From assembly GCF_014269285.1 (NCBI RefSeq), contig NZ_JACOAF010000021.1:62001-126000 (forward strand): a stretch of 64,000 nt of DNA. The letters run 5' to 3'. Below, in pieces: positions 51,934 to 62,007 of the stretch (position 1 is the stretch's first letter; every line of letters begins with the position of its first letter). Below the pieces are notes generated by a model. The model worked only from the letters and a program-made list of their open reading frames with translations. It did no database searches and was not told where the DNA came from. The DNA comes from Rufibacter sediminis. Lineage in GTDB: Bacteria > Bacteroidota > Bacteroidia > Cytophagales > Hymenobacteraceae. A program made the position numbers and the translations under genes.

Positions 51934-54409
51934 ACGGGTTCACCGAGACCGACAGGCGGAGGCCCCACAACGGAGAATCCAGTTCTTTGTAGGTGAGGCG
52001 GTGCACCAGATCTACCCTGAACAACTGGAAGATATTCTTGAAGCCCACGTTTACTTCTGCATACGGATCTTTCCCCAAACTCAGGAAACGCCGCTGCCCA
52101 CTGCCCGTTACCGCCTCCTCCACCGGATTGTTTTTGTCACTGATGCTGCCGTACAGAATGGCCCCGCCTGCCACCATGATCATCTTCGTCTTCTTCAGCA
52201 GCGGCAAGCGGTTGGTGAGGGAGAAGGCTCCTTCAAAATGGTGGTCATACCGCAGAGATACATATTGATCTGTGGCGAAGGAGAAGAACGGCATCAGGTT
52301 GTAACCGTGCAAAATAAAGAACGGCGTCTCGTTGCCCACCGGCACCTGCAGCAAGGGCAAGGGAACTTTGGTGAAGGTCTTGCCGGCTTTCAGATAGTAC
52401 CGGCCGTAGCCCAGGATGCCGGTCCGCACGCGCTGCTCCATTGACAAGGAGACTTCCTGGTAAGCCAGGTTAGAGTTCATGAGTCCGCTCAAGCCCGCCG
52501 ACACATCCACCCCAATGATGGGCGCGGTGGAATTGGCGATGGGAATTTTCTCATAGTGCCGGATCAGTACTTTCTTCGCCGAGGCATACCGTAAACTCAA
52601 CGTGACATCGGTGGTTTTGAAACCGGCGTAAGCAGAGCCGTCTTTGTCAGAAGTGAACGGTTTGGTGTCAAAGTACGGCCGAAAAGTGGAATGCCGGAAC
52701 GTGACCCGCTGCCGGAAACCGGGCAACCACTCCCGCTCCGCCCAGAGCTGCATCCGCTCCTGCTGATACGGGAACCGCATCTCTCCCCACCTAAAGGAAG
52801 AGAAAAACAAGCTGTTCAGTTGGGCATTGTTCAAATCCATGGCGGCCGGCCCCACATCGTTCAGGTAACTGGCGCCCCACTCCGTCCACTGCTGCCGGTT
52901 AGCGATGTACCGGATGTTGAACAGACTTTTGAAAGACGCGTCTTTGGTCCCGTAGGCCAGGTAGCCGTTCAAGATCCAGTTGGGATGGAAATCCTGGGTG
53001 GTTCTGCCCCCTATCTGAAACCGGTGCCCTTCTACTTTGTTGAAGACGTAGGCACCAAACACCGGCCCAAACTCAATCTTGTCATTGATGGGCAGATGGC
53101 CTTCCACCATAATCCTGACCAATTTCACCGTACTCTGGATTTCAGGAAGTCTGTTGATCTGGGCGATGGACTCCACCCTTTTCTGGTCTTCCGGCGAGAA
53201 CCCCTCCGGACGCATGTTTTGCCAGTAATCCTCTTTGTATTTGAGCGCAGAATCGCTGATCTGGTGCGTCATATCAAAGAATTCCTCCGGCTTCGGCTCG
53301 CCCAGCACCAGGTCCGTATAGGTGGTCACCGTTTCCACAAACAGACGGACATCAGAGCCCGGTAAACCGGTGATCTGGAACTTGCGTTTGCTGGACAACG
53401 GCAACAGCGAAGGGTTTTTCTCATCCCAGGCCTGCACAATCTGCAAATCCTTAATAAAGTTGAGGGCTACGTCTTTGTTGAGTTTCAGCTCAATGCGGCG
53501 TAAAGAGAAAGAACCGTCGGCAATCCACATGTAGCCCCCAAACGTGAGGTCCTGCGCTCTTTTAGGCAAAATTTTGAGCCGGTACACCTTGCCGCTCTCC
53601 GTCTGGACACTATCCTCCAGCTCATAGTCATAATAATTGGCCCACTGGTTGGCAATGGGGCTGACGAAGTCTTTATCGAACATGCGCATCCAGTTCTGGT
53701 TCAGCGAGAAATGCTCGGCCTGCGCATTCAGAAGTTGAGCGATCTGGCTTTCCCGCTCAATGCCCACCCCCACCACTTTACTGGCTTTCAGGATCTCTTT
53801 TGACTTGCGCGGATTTCGGCTGAAGAACGTTTCCTTAACGGTTTCTGATTGAAAGATGGGCAACGAAGCCGATTTGGAAGGAGCATCGGTTAACGTAAGG
53901 CTGTCCAGGTACGGCGCATACCGCTTGGAAAAGCCTTTCTTCTTATCGGTCGCCTCGCGTTCCAGAATACTACCCTTCATCAGGGTATAAGTTTCAAACT
54001 GAATGGCCTCTTGGTTTTCTGGCAGGTACAGCTGCTTGTTTCGGGCGGCAGCCCGCACGATGCGGTACGCCGGATTTTCCTGGGGCCGGATGACGATCTC
54101 CTGAATGGCGTAGCTTTGCCGCACCAGGGCAATATCTCCGTTCTTCTGCAGCTCAGAGATGGATTTTACAACCGGCTGGTAGCCCAGGAGCGTAAAGGTG
54201 ATGGAATCAGTGAGGGCATACTTCCGGAGGATGTACGTTCCGGCTTCGTCGGTGAAGAGCGGGTTCTTGCTGGCGCGGATATGCACCGTTACGAAATCCT
54301 GCGGCTTTTGACTTTCAGAATCCCTTACTTTTCCGGAGACAGGAAGATGCTGGGCGTACGCGATCCCTCCACTCATCAACAGGAATAAAAAGAGCAGTAC
54401 GTTTCTCAC
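51932..54409 (-). CDS. DUF5686 outer-membrane protein with carboxypeptidase-like regulatory domain
   Basis: 825 residues from the GTG at 54409. A signal peptide (VRNVLLFLFLLMSGGIAYAQ) is followed by a carboxypeptidase regulatory-like sandwich (about 25-105, SGKVRDSESQKPQDFVTVHI), a DUF5686 region (about 110-450) and a long beta-barrel with many alternating strands ending in LWGLRLSVSVNP. This architecture is common in Bacteroidota; function unknown, probably outer-membrane. The frame is open 41 codons further to ATG 54532, but those residues are not signal-like and overlap spacer DNA; GTG 54412 is an equal alternative. Confidence 0.85.
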   Translation of the reverse strand: MRNVLLFLFLLMSGGIAYAQHLPVSGKVRDSESQKPQDFVTVHIRASKNPLFTDEAGTYILRKYALTDSITFTLLGYQPVVKSISELQKNGDIALVRQSYAIQEIVIRPQENPAYRIVRAAARNKQLYLPENQEAIQFETYTLMKGSILEREATDKKKGFSKRYAPYLDSLTLTDAPSKSASLPIFQSETVKETFFSRNPRKSKEILKASKVVGVGIERESQIAQLLNAQAEHFSLNQNWMRMFDKDFVSPIANQWANYYDYELEDSVQTESGKVYRLKILPKRAQDLTFGGYMWIADGSFSLRRIELKLNKDVALNFIKDLQIVQAWDEKNPSLLPLSSKRKFQITGLPGSDVRLFVETVTTYTDLVLGEPKPEEFFDMTHQISDSALKYKEDYWQNMRPEGFSPEDQKRVESIAQINRLPEIQSTVKLVRIMVEGHLPINDKIEFGPVFGAYVFNKVEGHRFQIGGRTTQDFHPNWILNGYLAYGTKDASFKSLFNIRYIANRQQWTEWGASYLNDVGPAAMDLNNAQLNSLFFSSFRWGEMRFPYQQERMQLWAEREWLPGFRQRVTFRHSTFRPYFDTKPFTSDKDGSAYAGFKTTDVTLSLRYASAKKVLIRHYEKIPIANSTAPIIGVDVSAGLSGLMNSNLAYQEVSLSMEQRVRTGILGYGRYYLKAGKTFTKVPLPLLQVPVGNETPFFILHGYNLMPFFSFATDQYVSLRYDHHFEGAFSLTNRLPLLKKTKMIMVAGGAILYGSISDKNNPVEEAVTGSGQRRFLSLGKDPYAEVNVGFKNIFQLFRVDLVHRLTYKELDSPLWGLRLSVSVNP

Positions 54410-54578
54410 CACCTTCGCTTTATAATTCTCTAATATACTTAATACCAAGATGTCTATATAAAAGAAACGGTATTTAAATTTAACCCCTTGAGCATCCGAA
54501 GCGCCACTCACAAGAACTGACTCTTTCAACATTAGCTCCCCTAAGAGACAGGCAGCCGGAGAAAACCCCTACGCCCTT

Positions 54579-54619
54579 GCTGTTTTTAGAGGGATTTCTT
54601 GAAAAGAGCTCTAAAACGG
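54579..54619. repeat. Dispersed palindrome, partly degenerate
   Basis: gctgtttttagagggatttc then ttgaaaagagctctaaaacg. Abuts the terminator at 54617. Confidence 0.6.
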
Positions 54620-54679
54620 CAATACCCCACATGCGAAAGGCACCTATGACAGGTGCCTTTCGCATGTGGGGTATTGCCG
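54617..54679 (-). terminator. Long perfect terminator hairpin of the TPR gene
   Basis: 29-bp perfect arms (cggcaataccccacatgcga then aaggcacct) around the 5-base loop atgac, 11 bases after the stop of the gene at 54691. Confidence 0.75.
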
Positions 54680-54690
54680 GAAAAGATTTG

Positions 54691-55482
54691 TTAGGATGCC
54701 CGTACTCTCAGGACTTCCTGCAGCAGGATTTTACATCTTCTGCTTAACTCCAAATCTTCGGTGGTGACTAACTTCTGGTCCAAGGCTTTTTGCAGCGTGC
54801 TCACGCATTCGCTTTTCAGGTTGGCCTCCCGTTGTACCCGGGCCAGATCATAATAGTAAAGCAGGTTGGCCGGCCCTACCTCAATGGCTTTCGTGAATGC
54901 GCTGATGGCTTCCTCGTTGGTAGAGGTAGGCAATGGCAGGTTCGTGAGTAATTTGTTCGCGGATTTTTCAGTGAAGGAAAGGTTGGCCACTTTAAAGGAC
55001 CATCTGCCCATTAAATGCCAGGCCCCCGAATGTCTGGGGTTTTGAGCCAGGGCTCTGTCCAGATAGGTTTTCACCTGGCTCAGATGCACCAGGCGATCTT
55101 TGATGGACACCGTCTGGCACAGCGTGCTCAGAGACAAAGCCATGACGTAATTAGGATCAGCCGAGAGGCTGTCAACCGCCATGGATCTTTGAGCGAAAGC
55201 CAAGGCTTTCTGGTAGTAAATACTTTTATTAGTGTCGTCTGGGAATCTGCTGCCAATGCGGCCACAGGCAATACTGGCTTTCACCAAGGCCTCCAGTTGC
55301 TCCGGATTGTCTGAAAGTAATAATTCATACTTTGCCAAGGCTTCAGAATCCTTGTATTCCAGAAACAGCTGATTGGCCTCCCACAGAAGTTTTTCCGAAC
55401 CTAACCCGCCGCAGATGGCGGTCAGGTTCGGAAAACTCATGAGTGCTATCAATATAAAGACGAGTCTAAAAGTACTTCTCAT
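54691..55482 (-). CDS. TPR protein related to the RMD (regulator of microtubule dynamics) family
   Basis: 263 residues from ATG 55482 (frame open to 55503). A hydrophobic N-terminus (about 1-22) looks like a signal peptide. TPR-like helices follow, including the motif HLMGRWSFKVANLSFTEKSA then NKLLTNLPLPTSTNEEAISA, whose GRW.F.VANLS and LP..S..EAI..F.KA pattern is reminiscent of eukaryotic RMD-family TPR proteins and their bacterial relatives. No catalytic residues are seen; cellular role unknown. It stands between parC and the DUF5686 gene on the same strand, with its own terminator. Confidence 0.78.
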   Translation of the reverse strand: MRSTFRLVFILIALMSFPNLTAICGGLGSEKLLWEANQLFLEYKDSEALAKYELLLSDNPEQLEALVKASIACGRIGSRFPDDTNKSIYYQKALAFAQRSMAVDSLSADPNYVMALSLSTLCQTVSIKDRLVHLSQVKTYLDRALAQNPRHSGAWHLMGRWSFKVANLSFTEKSANKLLTNLPLPTSTNEEAISAFTKAIEVGPANLLYYYDLARVQREANLKSECVSTLQKALDQKLVTTEDLELSRRCKILLQEVLRVRAS

Positions 55483-55547
55483 ACATTTCCCCAGATTGAC
55501 CATTTAGTACAACGTACGGGTAATCTACGAATTACTTTTAAAAAATC

Positions 55548-58301
55548 CTAAAAGAGGTTAAGCTGTTTTTTAGGTGTTTTAGCCGGCTTCAGTAGATCTC
55601 CGTTCTGTTCAACATCTACGTCTGTTTCCAGAATGGGTTGTATATTGTTTAATTCCAATAAAACCTCCTCTCCCGTTGAGAATGAAGCGGTTGCCTCTTG
55701 AACTAATACCGGCTCTACCTTCACAGTTTTTATGATTTTCGTGCTATTCTTCACCTTCACGGGCTCGGCTTCTTCCTCTTTTTGCATTGTCACGCCAAAG
55801 ATTTTGAAGTAGTTCAGTTTGTTGCCCATGGCGCGCCAGCCTTTCACGTCAATGAAGTCGCTCAGGAGCAGATTTTCCGTCTCCTTCTCAGACTTCTTGT
55901 CGCGTTGGATCTTCAACTCAGCTTTAGGCTCAGGGTGAACCGAGGCGGCCAACAGCTTGGAACCCTTAGTTTCAGAGATGAAGACAAAGCGCTTGCCAAT
56001 GGTGCTGGTCTCAACCACGAAGCGTTTCACGTAGCTGATCTTGGTTTCTCCCTCGGTGTAGACGGCAGACACCACCAGCTCCGGCGAGAATTTATGAATC
56101 AGTTCAATGTTGGGCACGTCATAGTGGTTGGACAACTCAAACGTGGTCAGCTCATAGGAACCGTCTTTGTACACCACCAGAATAGAGTCATCGGTGTTGA
56201 AAGAACCTAAATAACGCCCACGGTTCTCGGTGTTCAAACGCCCGATCACCTCGTCATAGTAGATCTCGCGACCGCCGCGGGTAGACTCGCCCAGGGCTTT
56301 CTGCACTACTTTCTTGATGGGGTGCTTGGTCACGATGTTCCCCTGCGAGCCTTTCCCTTTTATGAGCAGTTCCGCAAAATCAAAGTCAAACTGCTTCACG
56401 CGCGCGGTACTGGCCGGTTGCAGGGTGATGCTCACCACCTCAGACTCAGAGTTCGGGTTGGCGGTCAGGTACACCACTTTGGAATTCTTCTCGCCTTTGG
56501 TGAGGTCGTACTCTTTGTCACGAGTGATGGAGGTTACGGCAAAGCGCTTGGCAAAAGAGATGCCGGTTTTCCCGTCCACATAGATCATGTTGTAGACCAT
56601 GTGCTCATCGTTCTTGTTGTACACGCCCACGTGGATGATGTCCTTGCCCATGAAAATCTTGTCGCTGATGCGGGACACCATGAACTTCCCGTCCTTTCGG
56701 ATGGCGATGATGTCATCCATGTCTGAGCAGTCCACCACAAACTCATCTTTCTTGAGGCCATAGCCCACAAAACCGTCCTTGCGGTTCACGTACAGCTTCT
56801 GGTTAGCCACGGCTACTTTCTGCGCAGACACCACATCAAAGGTTCTGATCTGGGTTTTACGCTCTTTGTTTTTGCCGTATTTCGCCAAAAGACCCTCAAA
56901 ATAGCTGATCGCGTAGCGCACCAGGTTCGCCAGGTTATCGGCCACCTCGGCCATTTCATCCTCCAGCTTCTTGATGTATTCATCTGCTTTGAAGGAGTCA
57001 AACTTGGAGATACGCTTGATCTTGATCTCGGTCAGGCGGATGATGTCGTCTTGCGTCACCTCACGGCGCAGCAAGGGCTTGTGCGGTTCCAAGCCTTTGT
57101 CAATGGCTTCCAGCACGGCTTCCCAGGTCTCGCACTCTTCAATGTCGCGGTAGATGCGGTTCTCAATGAAGATCTTTTCCAGCGAGGAGTTGTGCCATCT
57201 GTCTTCCAGTTCTCCCAGCTTAATCTCCAGTTCCCGCTCCAGCAAGCGAACCGTTTTGGCAGTAGACATGCGCAGCAACTCGTCCACGTTCAGGAAACGC
57301 GGCTTGTCCTCGATGATCACGCAGGTGTTAGGCGAAATGGAGATCTCGCAATCGGTGAAGGCGTAGAGCGCGTCAATGGTCAAATCAGGCGAAATCCCCG
57401 GCGGGATGTGCACCTGAATCTCCACCTCGGCCGCGGTGTTGTCCACTACCTTCTTGATCTTGATCTTGTTGTTCTCGCTGGCTTTCACGATGGAGTCCAT
57501 CAGGGCCGTGGTGGTGGTCCCATAAGGCACATCGCGGATGATGAGCAGCGATTTGTCTACTTTCTCAATAGTAGCCCGTAAACGGATTTTGCCGCCTCTG
57601 CCCCCGCCGTTGTAGTTGGTGAAGTCAGCCAAACCTCCGGTTGGGAAGTCAGGCAGCAAGGTAGTTTTGCGGCCTTTGAGCACGTCAATAGAACCTCTGA
57701 TCAGCTCCCGAAAGTTGTGGGGCATGATCTTGGTAGACAAGCCCACGGCAATTCCTTCCACGCCCTGCGCCAGCAAAAGCGGAAATTTCACCGGCAAGGT
57801 GACCGGCTCGTTTTTACGACCATCGTAGCTCAGCTGCCACTCGGTAGTCTGGGAATTGAAGACTACGTCTAAAGCAAACTTGGTGAGGCGCGCCTCAATG
57901 TAACGGGGAGCCGCCGCACTGTCGCCGGTGCGTACATCGCCCCAGTTTCCCTGGGTTTCAATAAGCAGGTCTTTCTGGCCTAGGTTCACAATGGCGTCGC
58001 CAATAGAAGCGTCACCGTGCGGGTGGTACTGCATGGTCTGCCCGATTACGTTGGCCACCTTGTTGAAACGGCCATCGTCCATTTCTTTCATGGCGTGCAT
58101 GATGCGGCGCTGCACGGGTTTGAAACCGTCTTCCAAAGCTGGTACGGCCCTTTCCAGGATTACATAAGAAGCGTAGTCCAGAAACCAGTTTTCGTACAGT
58201 CCGGATACCGAGGTGATGTCATGGATGACTTCCTCCCCTTCCAGTTGCGTGTCCAGTTCCAGGCTGTTTTCGTTCTCGTTTTCCAATTCTTCGTTAAGCA
58301 T
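55548..58301 (-). CDS. parC: DNA topoisomerase IV subunit A
   Basis: A 917-residue cleavage subunit that separates replicated chromosomes. The winged-helix/tower domain (about 30-480) has the catalytic tyrosine in [11 protein letters not shown] (Tyr134) and the quinolone-region [13 protein letters not shown]-terminal beta-pinwheel (about 500-830) with repeated blades ([27 protein letters not shown]) wraps DNA. The last 85 residues are acidic/Lys-rich and end in PKKQLNLF, which fits a sliding-clamp-binding motif. It overlaps the parE 3' end by 8 bases, which supports ParC over GyrA. The Ser80 and Glu84 positions of E. coli ParC read Ala98 and Asp102. Confidence 0.93.
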   Translation of the reverse strand: MLNEELENENENSLELDTQLEGEEVIHDITSVSGLYENWFLDYASYVILERAVPALEDGFKPVQRRIMHAMKEMDDGRFNKVANVIGQTMQYHPHGDASIGDAIVNLGQKDLLIETQGNWGDVRTGDSAAAPRYIEARLTKFALDVVFNSQTTEWQLSYDGRKNEPVTLPVKFPLLLAQGVEGIAVGLSTKIMPHNFRELIRGSIDVLKGRKTTLLPDFPTGGLADFTNYNGGGRGGKIRLRATIEKVDKSLLIIRDVPYGTTTTALMDSIVKASENNKIKIKKVVDNTAAEVEIQVHIPPGISPDLTIDALYAFTDCEISISPNTCVIIEDKPRFLNVDELLRMSTAKTVRLLERELEIKLGELEDRWHNSSLEKIFIENRIYRDIEECETWEAVLEAIDKGLEPHKPLLRREVTQDDIIRLTEIKIKRISKFDSFKADEYIKKLEDEMAEVADNLANLVRYAISYFEGLLAKYGKNKERKTQIRTFDVVSAQKVAVANQKLYVNRKDGFVGYGLKKDEFVVDCSDMDDIIAIRKDGKFMVSRISDKIFMGKDIIHVGVYNKNDEHMVYNMIYVDGKTGISFAKRFAVTSITRDKEYDLTKGEKNSKVVYLTANPNSESEVVSITLQPASTARVKQFDFDFAELLIKGKGSQGNIVTKHPIKKVVQKALGESTRGGREIYYDEVIGRLNTENRGRYLGSFNTDDSILVVYKDGSYELTTFELSNHYDVPNIELIHKFSPELVVSAVYTEGETKISYVKRFVVETSTIGKRFVFISETKGSKLLAASVHPEPKAELKIQRDKKSEKETENLLLSDFIDVKGWRAMGNKLNYFKIFGVTMQKEEEAEPVKVKNSTKIIKTVKVEPVLVQEATASFSTGEEVLLELNNIQPILETDVDVEQNGDLLKPAKTPKKQLNLF

Positions 58302-60165
58302 AAACCTCCTCTACTATATCTTTCTCTATTTTGAGATTCTCAATGATAAACTGCTGCCGCTCCGGCGTGTTCTTGCCCATGAAGTAAGACAAGACTTTCT
58401 GAATATTCTGCTCGGTCTTGCCCATGATCACCGGCTCCAACCTGATGTTATCCCCAATGAACTTCCCAAATTCCTCCGGCGAAATCTCGCCTAATCCTTT
58501 AAAGCGGGTGATTTCTGGGTTCTTACCCAGCTTGCGCATGGCGTTCTGCTTCTCCTGCTCATTGTAGCAATAGATGGTCTCTTTCTTGTTGCGTACCCTG
58601 AAGAGCGGCGTTTCCAGAATGTACAAGTGGCCGTTTTTGACCAGATCTGGGAAAAACTGCAGGAAAAACGTCATCAGCAGCAAGCGGATGTGCATGCCGT
58701 CCACGTCAGCATCCGTAGCGACTACCACGCGGTTATAGCGCAAGCCTTCCAAGCCTTCCTCAATGTTTAAGGCGTGCTGTAGCAGGTTGAACTCTTCGTT
58801 TTCGTACACGATCTTCTTCTTCAATCCGAAGCAGTTCAACGGCTTTCCTCTCAAGGAGAATACCGCCTCCAACTCCACGTTTCTGGACTTGGTGATGGAG
58901 CCAGATGCCGAGTCACCCTCCGTGATGAACAAGGTGGTCAACGCCTCTTTCTCCAGTTCCTTGCTTTCCCCGAAATGGAAGCGGCAGTCCCGCAGTTTCT
59001 TGTTGTGCAGGTTCGCTTTCTTCGCGCGTTGGTTCGCCAGTTTCTTGATACCGGCCATGTCTTTGCGCTCGCGCTCACTCTGCTCAATCCGCTTGCGCAG
59101 GGCTTCGGCTACGGTTGGGTTCTTGTGCAGGTAGTTGTCTAGGTGCTCCTTCACGAAATCATTCACGAAGTTCCGCACAGTTGGGCCATCGTGCGCTACG
59201 TTGATAGAACCCAGTTTGGTTTTGGTCTGACTTTCGAAAACCGGCTCCTGAACGCGAATAGCAACAGCACCTACAATGGAGCCTCTAATATCAGTAGCGT
59301 CGTAGTCTTTCTTATAAAATTCGCGCACGGTTTTTACCACGGCTTCTCTAAAGGCCGCCAAGTGCGTACCGCCTTGGGTGGTGTACTGACCGTTCACGAA
59401 GGAATAATACTCCTCACCGTAGTCGTTGCCGTGAGTCAAGGCCAGTTCAATATCATCCCCTTTCAGGTGAATGATAGGGTACCGCATGGTTTCCTCGGCA
59501 ATCTTCCGACTCAATAAGTCTTTCAAGCCATTCTCAGACAGATACTTCTGTCCGTTGAAGTGGATGGTAAGGCCAGCGTTTAGGTACACATAGTTCCAGA
59601 TCTGGTTTTCCAGGAACTCCGGAATGAAGTGGTAGTTTTTGAAAATGGTATCATCGGGCACGAAGATGGTGGTGGTACCGTTGCGCTGGTTAGAGTCCTG
59701 CAGCGGTTCATCGTTCACCAGCTCGCCGCGTTCAAACTCGGCCACCTTGGTTTTGCCATCCCGCACCGACTGGATTCTGAAGCTGGAGGACAGCGCGTTC
59801 ACAGCCTTGGTACCCACCCCGTTCAGACCCACTGATTTCTGGAACGCGCGGCTGTCATACTTACCACCGGTGTTGATCTTGCTCACGCAGTCAATCACCT
59901 TGCCCAGTGGAATACCGCGGCCATAGTCACGCACCACTACTTTGTGGTCAGAAATCTTTACTTCAATGGTGCGGCCATGCCCCATCATGTGCTCATCAAT
60001 GGAGTTGTCAATCACCTCTTTCACAAGAATGTAGATCCCATCATCGGGAGAGGAGCCGTCACCCAGCTTGCCAATGTACATACCCGGACGCAGCCGGATG
60101 TGTTCACGCCAATCAAGGGAACGTATACTATCCTCGTTGTAGGTTACATCAGTTTGCTCAGCCAT
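58294..60165 (-). CDS. parE: DNA topoisomerase IV subunit B
   Basis: A 623-residue ATPase subunit. GHKL domain (about 1-220) with [34 protein letters not shown] and [10 protein letters not shown]; transducer (about 230-400) with [25 protein letters not shown] domain (about 410-530) with [12 protein letters not shown] and [13 protein letters not shown], which bind Mg; and the C-terminal ParC contact region. Its stop overlaps parC by 8 bases (parE upstream), so the subunits are translationally coupled. No good -33/-7 promoter was identified in the 312 bases upstream. Confidence 0.95.
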   Translation of the reverse strand: MAEQTDVTYNEDSIRSLDWREHIRLRPGMYIGKLGDGSSPDDGIYILVKEVIDNSIDEHMMGHGRTIEVKISDHKVVVRDYGRGIPLGKVIDCVSKINTGGKYDSRAFQKSVGLNGVGTKAVNALSSSFRIQSVRDGKTKVAEFERGELVNDEPLQDSNQRNGTTTIFVPDDTIFKNYHFIPEFLENQIWNYVYLNAGLTIHFNGQKYLSENGLKDLLSRKIAEETMRYPIIHLKGDDIELALTHGNDYGEEYYSFVNGQYTTQGGTHLAAFREAVVKTVREFYKKDYDATDIRGSIVGAVAIRVQEPVFESQTKTKLGSINVAHDGPTVRNFVNDFVKEHLDNYLHKNPTVAEALRKRIEQSERERKDMAGIKKLANQRAKKANLHNKKLRDCRFHFGESKELEKEALTTLFITEGDSASGSITKSRNVELEAVFSLRGKPLNCFGLKKKIVYENEEFNLLQHALNIEEGLEGLRYNRVVVATDADVDGMHIRLLLMTFFLQFFPDLVKNGHLYILETPLFRVRNKKETIYCYNEQEKQNAMRKLGKNPEITRFKGLGEISPEEFGKFIGDNIRLEPVIMGKTEQNIQKVLSYFMGKNTPERQQFIIENLKIEKDIVEEVYA

Positions 60166-60477
60166 ACGGAACTTTAGGATTTAGTAGAATTAGGTAAAAT
60201 AAAAGAAAATTTGCGGGTACTTTGATACAGAAGGCTCAAAACAGCAATTTTAATGCGTATTTAGAACTTTCTATCGGCCGTTTTGTCCCTACAAAAAACC
60301 AAGTTTTCTATTTATCTGTAACCAAATATAGCGCTTTGCAGTTCATTCAGGAGACTTAATTTTGCTTAGAATTTTAGCTTTTCAGCTAGCCTTTTGGCTC
60401 TCAAGGATTTATTTTACTAATATCTTTAGCATTGCACTTTTAATTTTCTACGCTGCTTATCTGATTTACTTATAGAT
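60166..60477. other. Spacer between the divergent parE and AI-2E permease genes
   Basis: AT-rich; no ORF. Contains partial palindrome-like half-sites (60230-60246 and 60275-60290) and the permease promoter. Nothing else recognisable. Confidence 0.5.
60335..60364 (+). promoter_or_regulatory. Probable promoter of the AI-2E-family permease
   Basis: TTTG (60335-60338), 18 bases, TAATTTTG (60357-60364), giving a leader of about 107 bases. Spacing is slightly short. Confidence 0.45.
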
Positions 60478-61590
60478 ATGGACATAAAATTACCAGCTTA
60501 CTTCAAGTACACGGTTATTCTACTTGGGCTTTTCTTGCTGCTGCATTTCCTGCAGACGTTCAGCCCGGTGCTCATTCCACTTTGCTTCGCCGGACTGTTC
60601 GCGCTGTTGCTGCTGCCCATGACCCGAGGGCTGGAAAAACGTCTTCCGCGGGCAATCTCGATCGTCGTGTCGCTGGTGGTGGTCATCATCATTCTGGGCC
60701 TCCTGATCTGGTTTTTATCGCACCAGATCAGCAACTTCTCTTCTGAGCTATCAGAGATCAACAGCAAACTGAGCCTGCTCCTCGCCAAGTTCCAGACGTT
60801 CCTGTTTGAGCGGTTTGGCATAAAACCCACCAATAAAAGCGAGTTCATGCAGAAAGCGCTGGGCAATGTCACCCAAACCGGCACCGCTTTCCTGGGAAGC
60901 ACCATCTCGCTCACCACCGGAGCACTGACGGTGCTCTCGTTGATTCCCATTTATGTTTTCTGTATGCTGTACTACCGTGATCACCTGCGGCAATTTATGT
61001 TCCAGTTCATCACCAGAGACCGGCGGGAGCCGCTCATGGAAACCGTTGACAATATTCAGCGGGTGGTGCAGGGCTATCTGTCAGGGCTTTTGATTGTAAT
61101 TCTGGTGGTATCGGTGCTGAACTCGGTGGGGCTGATGATCATGGGCGTGGAGTACGCCATCTTCTTCGGGGTGATGGCCGCCATCTTGACGGTGATTCCC
61201 TACATCGGGATCCTGATTGGGGCTTTGTTCCCGGCCTTGTTTGTGCTGGTGAACACCGGCTCTGCCGCCCAGATGCTGATCGTGATCGGGATCTTCGCGT
61301 TCGTGCAGTTCCTGGAAGGTAATTTCATCACGCCTTACGTGGTAGGATCGAAGGTGAGCATCAACCCGTTCGCGGCCATCGTGGCGCTGATTCTTGGCGG
61401 CGAGATCTGGGGCGCTCCCGGAATGATCTTGTCTATTCCTATCATTGCCATCCTGAAAGTGATCTTTGACGCCTATGAGCCACTGCAGCCCTTCGGGTTT
61501 CTGCTGAACGACGTGAAAAGCGGGCAGGAGGAAAACCGGTTCATCAAGCGGCTGAAGAGCCGACGAAACCAGCTGAAAGGCCCAGAGTAG
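60478..61590 (+). CDS. AI-2E-family (PerM/YdiK-like) membrane protein
   Basis: 370 residues with about seven to eight predicted membrane helices: two at the N-terminus (about 8-28, 33-50), one at about 60-82, a soluble stretch (about 90-145), then several near 150-175 and 205-340, including GVMAAILTVIPYIGILIGAL and PFAAIVALILGGEIWGAPGM, which are characteristic of the AI-2E transporter superfamily. Members have been linked to autoinducer-2 export, Na+/H+ exchange or unknown roles; the substrate is not predictable. Divergent from parE. The 3' end touches a degenerate palindrome and is followed by a terminator. Confidence 0.88.
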   Translation: MDIKLPAYFKYTVILLGLFLLLHFLQTFSPVLIPLCFAGLFALLLLPMTRGLEKRLPRAISIVVSLVVVIIILGLLIWFLSHQISNFSSELSEINSKLSLLLAKFQTFLFERFGIKPTNKSEFMQKALGNVTQTGTAFLGSTISLTTGALTVLSLIPIYVFCMLYYRDHLRQFMFQFITRDRREPLMETVDNIQRVVQGYLSGLLIVILVVSVLNSVGLMIMGVEYAIFFGVMAAILTVIPYIGILIGALFPALFVLVNTGSAAQMLIVIGIFAFVQFLEGNFITPYVVGSKVSINPFAAIVALILGGEIWGAPGMILSIPIIAILKVIFDAYEPLQPFGFLLNDVKSGQEENRFIKRLKSRRNQLKGPE

Positions 61591-61652
61591 GCCTAATATC
61601 TGGAAAACGGCCCTGAAACGAAATTGTGGCGACGTTCCCAAGCCCAGCAGAA

Positions 61653-61703
61653 TCCCCAAGTTTTCATGATGGAGAATCACTTCCTCCTATGAAAACTCGG
61701 GGG
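61653..61703 (+). terminator. Terminator of the AI-2E permease gene
   Basis: Arms ccccaagttttcat / atgaaaactcgggg with one mismatch and a 22-base loop, then gttttcctttt. A degenerate palindrome half-site (61588-61620) overlaps the end of the gene. The rest of 61591-62007 holds a second palindrome copy and nothing else recognised. Confidence 0.6.
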
Positions 61704-61887
61704 TTTTCCTTTTCAGAGGAGACTGCGGCCGGAGCCGGTCACGAAAAGCGGCAATTTAGAATCTGCCATAGGATGCTAACAGCAAAGCTATTTAATTGAC
61801 AAATCTGCACTCATCCGCTACACCTCACCTTCCCGAAACCAGAACTTGGCCGCTGTTTTTGCTAACCGGAACTGCAGTCGGCCGGAT

Positions 61888-61926
61888 GGCTGTTTTAGGG
61901 CCGTTTTCCGGAAAAGACGCGAAAAG
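61888..61926. repeat. Dispersed palindrome
   Basis: ggctgttttagggccgtttt then ccggaaaagacgcgaaaagc. The left arm is perfect, the right arm diverged. Lies upstream of the nuclease gene. Confidence 0.65.
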
Positions 61927-62007
61927 CACAGATGAAACGATCTTGCCGGTTTCTTGGTTCTAATAAAGTTAGCACAGTAGAACCATCATCCACCAAACCC
62001 TCAGCGC

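Noticed and set aside
54480-54665. 61-codon minus-strand frame
   Set aside because: It runs through the terminator hairpin and palindrome; no protein-like features.
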